Below are positions 20,896-24,396 of a stretch of 24,396 nucleotides of DNA, piece after piece. Source of the DNA: Prosthecochloris sp. (GTDB lineage Bacteria > Bacteroidota > Chlorobiia > Chlorobiales > Chlorobiaceae). The position numbers and the translations under genes were made by a program. The notes beneath the pieces were generated by a model. The model was not told the DNA's origin, made no database searches, and saw only the letters and a program-made list of their open reading frames with translations. Within the stretch, counting starts at the first letter, position 1; every line of letters begins with the position of its first letter. The DNA lies in NCBI GenBank assembly GCA_004028745.1, contig RAZP01000064.1, positions 1-24,396 of the forward strand, given 5' to 3'.

Positions 20896-23547
20896 TCATG
20901 TCATACTCCAGTAAGGATATTCTGCCTGATCTCCGGTTATTATGGAAAAAGTAGAGCCTCGTTCAGGTTGACGGGACACGGCAATTTTTACCTCGAACGC
21001 ATCCTTTAATCTTTCAAGATGAGTAATTAAAACAATTTTTTCAAACTCCCCGGTAATACGGTGTATGGAATCGATAATTGCATCCAGTCCTTCCTCATCC
21101 TGGGTGCCGAATCCCTCATCGATGACCAACAGCTTGATGCCGTGACCGGTTTGCATGGAGAGGAGCTTCGACAGAGCGATTCTGAGTGAGAGGTCGATAC
21201 GAAACTTTTCGCCTCCGGAAAAGCTTTCATAATCCCTGACCTCGCCTTGCGAGTCTGAAATGGCTATTTCGAGGGTTTCGGTAATGTTTTTATTGATGCG
21301 TTGTTTTTGGGTACGGATTTCAAATGCCATGAGGTTCTGGGTGAGTTTTGCCAGGATACGGTTTGCCTGTTCTTCCAGTTGAGGCACGGCATTTTCAATC
21401 AAGAGGCTTTGAATTCCTTTGATCCCGAAAGCTTCCTGCAGAATGGTGTAAATATTTTTTTTCTCCTCTTTTTTCTTCAGTTCATCGGACAGCTCTTTTC
21501 TCTGTTTTTCTTTTTCGGCAAGATCATCAAGGTTCTTTTTCAGGCTCTGTTTTTCTACCAGTAGCTGTTGCAGTGCCTGTTCCGCATTTTTTTTCTCTTT
21601 CCCTGCGCTCTCAGACCGCTTTTTGAGTTCCGGTTTGCCTGCAAGCAGGGCGGCTATTTCATCAAGGCGTCCAGTTAACGCATTCTGCTCTTTTTCAAGG
21701 GCGCTGAGCCCTTTCTTGCAGGTATCGTGTTCAACGATCAGTTTTTCAAGGCGTGAAGCGGCCATGGCGAGTGCTCCCGCACGGTTTTCGGCATCCGAAA
21801 GGGTTTCCAGCTCCGCTTTTACGGCCTCGTGCACTTCAGGTTTGTACCCGAGCGAAGTTATTTCTGCGTTGATCTGTGAAAGTTGCCGGAGCTCCTCTGC
21901 TGCAATGGCTCCCGACGCGAGAGCACCACGGATTTCCCGGAGATCCGCTGCCTGGGTTTCCCGTGTTTTTCCGGCTTCGTCGTATGCTATTTCAAGTTCT
22001 TCAAGCTGTTTAAGCCGTTCTTCAAGCACCGAAAGCTTGCTTCGGAGGGCCTGAAGCTCTTCCTGTTTTGCATTGAATTCCTGCTGTTTTTTTTCGAGAC
22101 CGCCCCAGAGGGTTTCGAGCTGCTTTTTTTCTTCTCTGTCATGTGCAAGCTGTTTATCGGTGTTCCGGTACTGAGTGCGGTACTCTTCGAGCACCTTTTC
22201 CTTATGGGCGTCATCAACTGTCGAGTGGCAGAGCGGACAGATCGTCCCTTCGATGCCCTTGAACTCCAGGCCCTTTTTCTTTATGTCCTCAAGGTTTCCA
22301 AGCAATGTGTTTATTCGGCTTTCGACCAGCGAGAGTGAACGCATGCAGCGGTCTTTCCCGTCAAGCTCCTTTTCGAGCTCCCTGGCTGCCGTTTCCAGTA
22401 TTTCCTGCTTTTCACGAAGATCCAGCATTGTCTGGCGGTCAGCTTGCAGGTGCTTTATTTTTTCCGTGAGATGCTGCAGGGTTGAGTCGGATGTGCGCAA
22501 GGCCGACTCGATGGTTTCAACCTTGTGGGAGGCTTTCTCTGTTTTAAGCGTTTTCGTCGATTCGATCCGCATGCTGTCCTGACGGAGCATGTCTACGGTT
22601 TTTGAAACACGTTCCAGAGCAGCAAGCCGCTCTTTCAACAGGTTGAACTTCCTGATATTCTGTTCGATAGTTTCCCTGCTGTCGACCAGTGCCCGCAATT
22701 CCGCTTCTTCCTCCAGAAGTTTTTCCCTACGGACGACAAGTTCTGCTTTGCGGGAGTCCATTCCGGCAAACTGAACGCTGAGAGACTTCTGTTCCAGCTC
22801 CCGCTCTTTCATTGCCGTCAACTGCTGCTCCAGTTCCGTGCATAATGCAGTGCAGGCAGTGAGTTCCTTTTCAGCTTTTTTCGACTCTGAAGTTGTTCTT
22901 TTCAGTTCAGCGCGTAACTCCGGGGAATGGGAAATATCTTCACGTAAGGTGCCGATTCTGCCGGAAAGGTAATTGGTTTCTTCACCCAATACTCTTGTTT
23001 TTTCCTTTGCTTTTTCAGCCAAGGCAGCGTAGCGGTCAATCCGGAGGATTTGGGCCAGGATTTCCTTGCGCTCTTTCGGAGATTTAAGGGTGAATTCGTT
23101 TGATCGCCCCTGGCTTATGAAAGCGGAGCTTATAAACGCATCGTAATCAAGCCCGACGAGGTTGAGGATTTTTTTCTGGGTGAGTCGGAGGGTGTTTTCA
23201 TTCAGGCTTTTGAAAACACCTGTTTCAGGTTCAAGGATATGCAGGTCGACCTGCTCGGTGGTTCCACCGCTTTTCTTTCTTGTTGCCCTGCGTAGTGTCC
23301 TGTAGATCTTTCCGCTTGTCTCGAAAACGCAGGAAACCTGCATTTCATCGGCATTTTCATTGATCAAGCCTTCCTTTCCTGTGCGGCCTTTTCCCCAGAT
23401 GCACCAGCCCATTGCTTCGATCAGGCTCGATTTTCCAGCCGCATTGGCCCCTGTCAAGCAGGCAATTCTGAAACGGTCAAAATCGAGTTCCTGAGGCTCT
23501 TCACCGTAACTCTGGAAATTGCTGATAGTGAGTTTTTTCGGGATCAT
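20896..23547 (-). CDS. sbcC: SbcC/Rad50-type exonuclease ATPase subunit
   Basis: This 883-residue SMC-like protein has an N-terminal ATPase half with Walker A GANAAGKS (33-40) and a Q-loop FISQGRSNEF (143-152). Long coiled coils flank a central zinc hook, CPLC (Cys437, Cys440). The C-terminal half carries the ABC signature SFSGGEKFRIDLSLR (775-789), Walker B KLLVIDEGFG (805-814) and the ITHLERL switch. This is the Rad50/SbcC architecture; with the SbcD nuclease it processes DNA ends and cleaves hairpins and long palindromes. The length is between archaeal Rad50 (about 880) and E. coli SbcC (about 1050). No sbcD is adjacent: the upstream gene is lptB, 24 bases away, probably in the same transcript. 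A palindromic repeat pair lies directly downstream. Confidence 0.93.
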   Translation of the reverse strand: MIPKKLTISNFQSYGEEPQELDFDRFRIACLTGANAAGKSSLIEAMGWCIWGKGRTGKEGLINENADEMQVSCVFETSGKIYRTLRRATRKKSGGTTEQVDLHILEPETGVFKSLNENTLRLTQKKILNLVGLDYDAFISSAFISQGRSNEFTLKSPKERKEILAQILRIDRYAALAEKAKEKTRVLGEETNYLSGRIGTLREDISHSPELRAELKRTTSESKKAEKELTACTALCTELEQQLTAMKERELEQKSLSVQFAGMDSRKAELVVRREKLLEEEAELRALVDSRETIEQNIRKFNLLKERLAALERVSKTVDMLRQDSMRIESTKTLKTEKASHKVETIESALRTSDSTLQHLTEKIKHLQADRQTMLDLREKQEILETAARELEKELDGKDRCMRSLSLVESRINTLLGNLEDIKKKGLEFKGIEGTICPLCHSTVDDAHKEKVLEEYRTQYRNTDKQLAHDREEKKQLETLWGGLEKKQQEFNAKQEELQALRSKLSVLEERLKQLEELEIAYDEAGKTRETQAADLREIRGALASGAIAAEELRQLSQINAEITSLGYKPEVHEAVKAELETLSDAENRAGALAMAASRLEKLIVEHDTCKKGLSALEKEQNALTGRLDEIAALLAGKPELKKRSESAGKEKKNAEQALQQLLVEKQSLKKNLDDLAEKEKQRKELSDELKKKEEKKNIYTILQEAFGIKGIQSLLIENAVPQLEEQANRILAKLTQNLMAFEIRTQKQRINKNITETLEIAISDSQGEVRDYESFSGGEKFRIDLSLRIALSKLLSMQTGHGIKLLVIDEGFGTQDEEGLDAIIDSIHRITGEFEKIVLITHLERLKDAFEVKIAVSRQPERGSTFSIITGDQAEYPYWSMT

Positions 23548-23571
23548 CGCTTTGCGGCGGAGATTGGGAGC

Positions 23572-24321
23572 TCAATAACGGTCAAGTGAGAATTTTTCGC
23601 CCAGGTACAGTTTCCGGGCTTCCGGGTTTTCTGCAATCTCTTCAGGAGTTCCCTGCATGAAAATTGTTCCGTCAAACAACAGGTAGGCGTGGTTGGTGAT
23701 GGAAAGGGTTTCGTGCACGTTGTGATCTGTAATCAGTACCCCGATATCCCTTTTGACAAGGCCCTCTACAATTTCCTGGATATCCTCTACGGCAATCGGA
23801 TCGACACCTGCAAAAGGCTCGTCGAGCAAAATGAATTTCGGCTGAAGCGCCAGCGAGCGAGCTATTTCCGTGCGCCGTCTTTCACCTCCGGAAAGAGCGT
23901 AGCCCATGTTATTGCGTATGTGAGCGATGTTCAGGTCTTCAAGCATTTCCTCGGTTCTGTCCCTTTGCTCCGTTTTTGATAAAGGGGAGAATTCCAGAAC
24001 GCTGAGAATGTTCTCCTCGACGGTCATTTTTCGGAAAACCGAAGCTTCCTGGGGAAGGTAGCCGATGCCCAGCCGCGCCCGTTTGTACATGGGCAGGTCG
24101 GTAATATTTTCTTCGTCGAGAAAAACCTCACCCGCGTTAGGCCTTACAAGCCCGACGATCATGTAAAACGTAGTTGTCTTTCCCGCTCCGTTCGGCCCCA
24201 GAAGCCCGACAATCTCTCCCTGTTTTACTTCCAAGGTAGAGCTTCTGACAACTTCGCGTTTGTTGTAGATCTTTTTCAGATTTTTGCAGCTCAGTGTCGA
24301 TACGATACCGTTACTCTCCAT
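23572..24321 (-). CDS. lptB: LPS export system ATP-binding protein LptB
   Basis: LptB is the cytoplasmic ATPase of the LptB2FG transporter that moves lipopolysaccharide from the inner membrane to the outer membrane. The 249-residue product has Walker A GPNGAGKT (42-49), the Q-loop at Gln91 in GYLPQEASVFRKMTVEENI, the signature LSGGERRR (143-150), Walker B FILLDEPFAGVDPIAV (163-178) and the H-loop ITDHNV (His200). The segment YLPQEASVFRKLTVxENI and the C-terminal tail ending ARKLYLGEKF are typical of LptB rather than of amino-acid transporters. AGGA lies 4 bases before the ATG at 24321. The frame stays open to the right edge, but this ribosome binding site and the family's length support the given start. 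The lptA/lptC partners may lie just outside the window. Confidence 0.95.
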   Translation of the reverse strand: MESNGIVSTLSCKNLKKIYNKREVVRSSTLEVKQGEIVGLLGPNGAGKTTTFYMIVGLVRPNAGEVFLDEENITDLPMYKRARLGIGYLPQEASVFRKMTVEENILSVLEFSPLSKTEQRDRTEEMLEDLNIAHIRNNMGYALSGGERRRTEIARSLALQPKFILLDEPFAGVDPIAVEDIQEIVEGLVKRDIGVLITDHNVHETLSITNHAYLLFDGTIFMQGTPEEIAENPEARKLYLGEKFSLDRY

Positions 24322-24396
24322 ATGTTCCTGTATGTCTTTCTGTCCCCGGTTTTGAATACTAACCTGCTTATCAATATAAGAGATTCCTGAGATGTT

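Noticed and set aside
24322..24396. Upstream extension of lptB or the 3' end of another gene at the right edge
   Set aside because: The lptB frame is open for 25 codons to the edge, but a good ribosome binding site at the given ATG and the normal family length argue against extension. The remaining 75 bases are too few to identify an upstream gene.

Overview
This window looks like ordinary chromosome from a green sulfur bacterium (Chlorobiaceae; Chlorobium, Pelodictyon or Prosthecochloris type). That placement is an inference from protein character: an AroA with a CNNSGSTMR active-site loop, the ribosomal protein S21 sequence, and several proteins that look lineage-specific. No photosynthesis marker is present to prove it. 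Base composition is moderate throughout, and I see no phage, plasmid or transposase gene.

Layout, left to right. The left edge cuts folB (-), followed by a repeat-bearing gap and nadC (+). Trigger factor and an M16 zinc peptidase follow on -. A + block holds a short-chain epimerase/reductase, recA and dusB, then asd after a 411-base gap. A - block holds an unrecognised ASKHA-like protein coupled to a ComEA-like helix-hairpin-helix membrane protein, then alr. A + block holds a cystathionine beta-synthase (CBS) homologue, a zinc-ribbon protein, rpsU with a strong terminator, and aroA. The rest is on -: an alpha/beta hydrolase, a YtxH protein, an HD phosphohydrolase, a B12-type radical SAM enzyme, an SbcC/Rad50 ATPase and lptB at the right edge.

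Most genes are housekeeping: folate, NAD, lysine/threonine/methionine precursors, aromatics, peptidoglycan D-alanine, recombination and repair, tRNA modification, protein folding and LPS export. They do not form one pathway.

Two things stand out. First, the CBS homologue (12137-13510) keeps the full CBS architecture, including the C-terminal CBS-domain pair, but has lost the PLP-forming lysine, the asparagine loop and the phosphate-binding glycine loop. It looks like a conserved pseudoenzyme. Second, a small palindromic, MITE-like repeat family fills most of the larger gaps. It has six recognisable copies of 117-143 bases plus decayed pieces, 15-base terminal inverted repeats, arm changes that appear to covary, long and short apical forms, and extra tandem copies of its terminal 15-mer next to stop codons. 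Two same-orientation copies bracket asd, and one terminal unit supplies the last codons and stop of the hydrolase gene.
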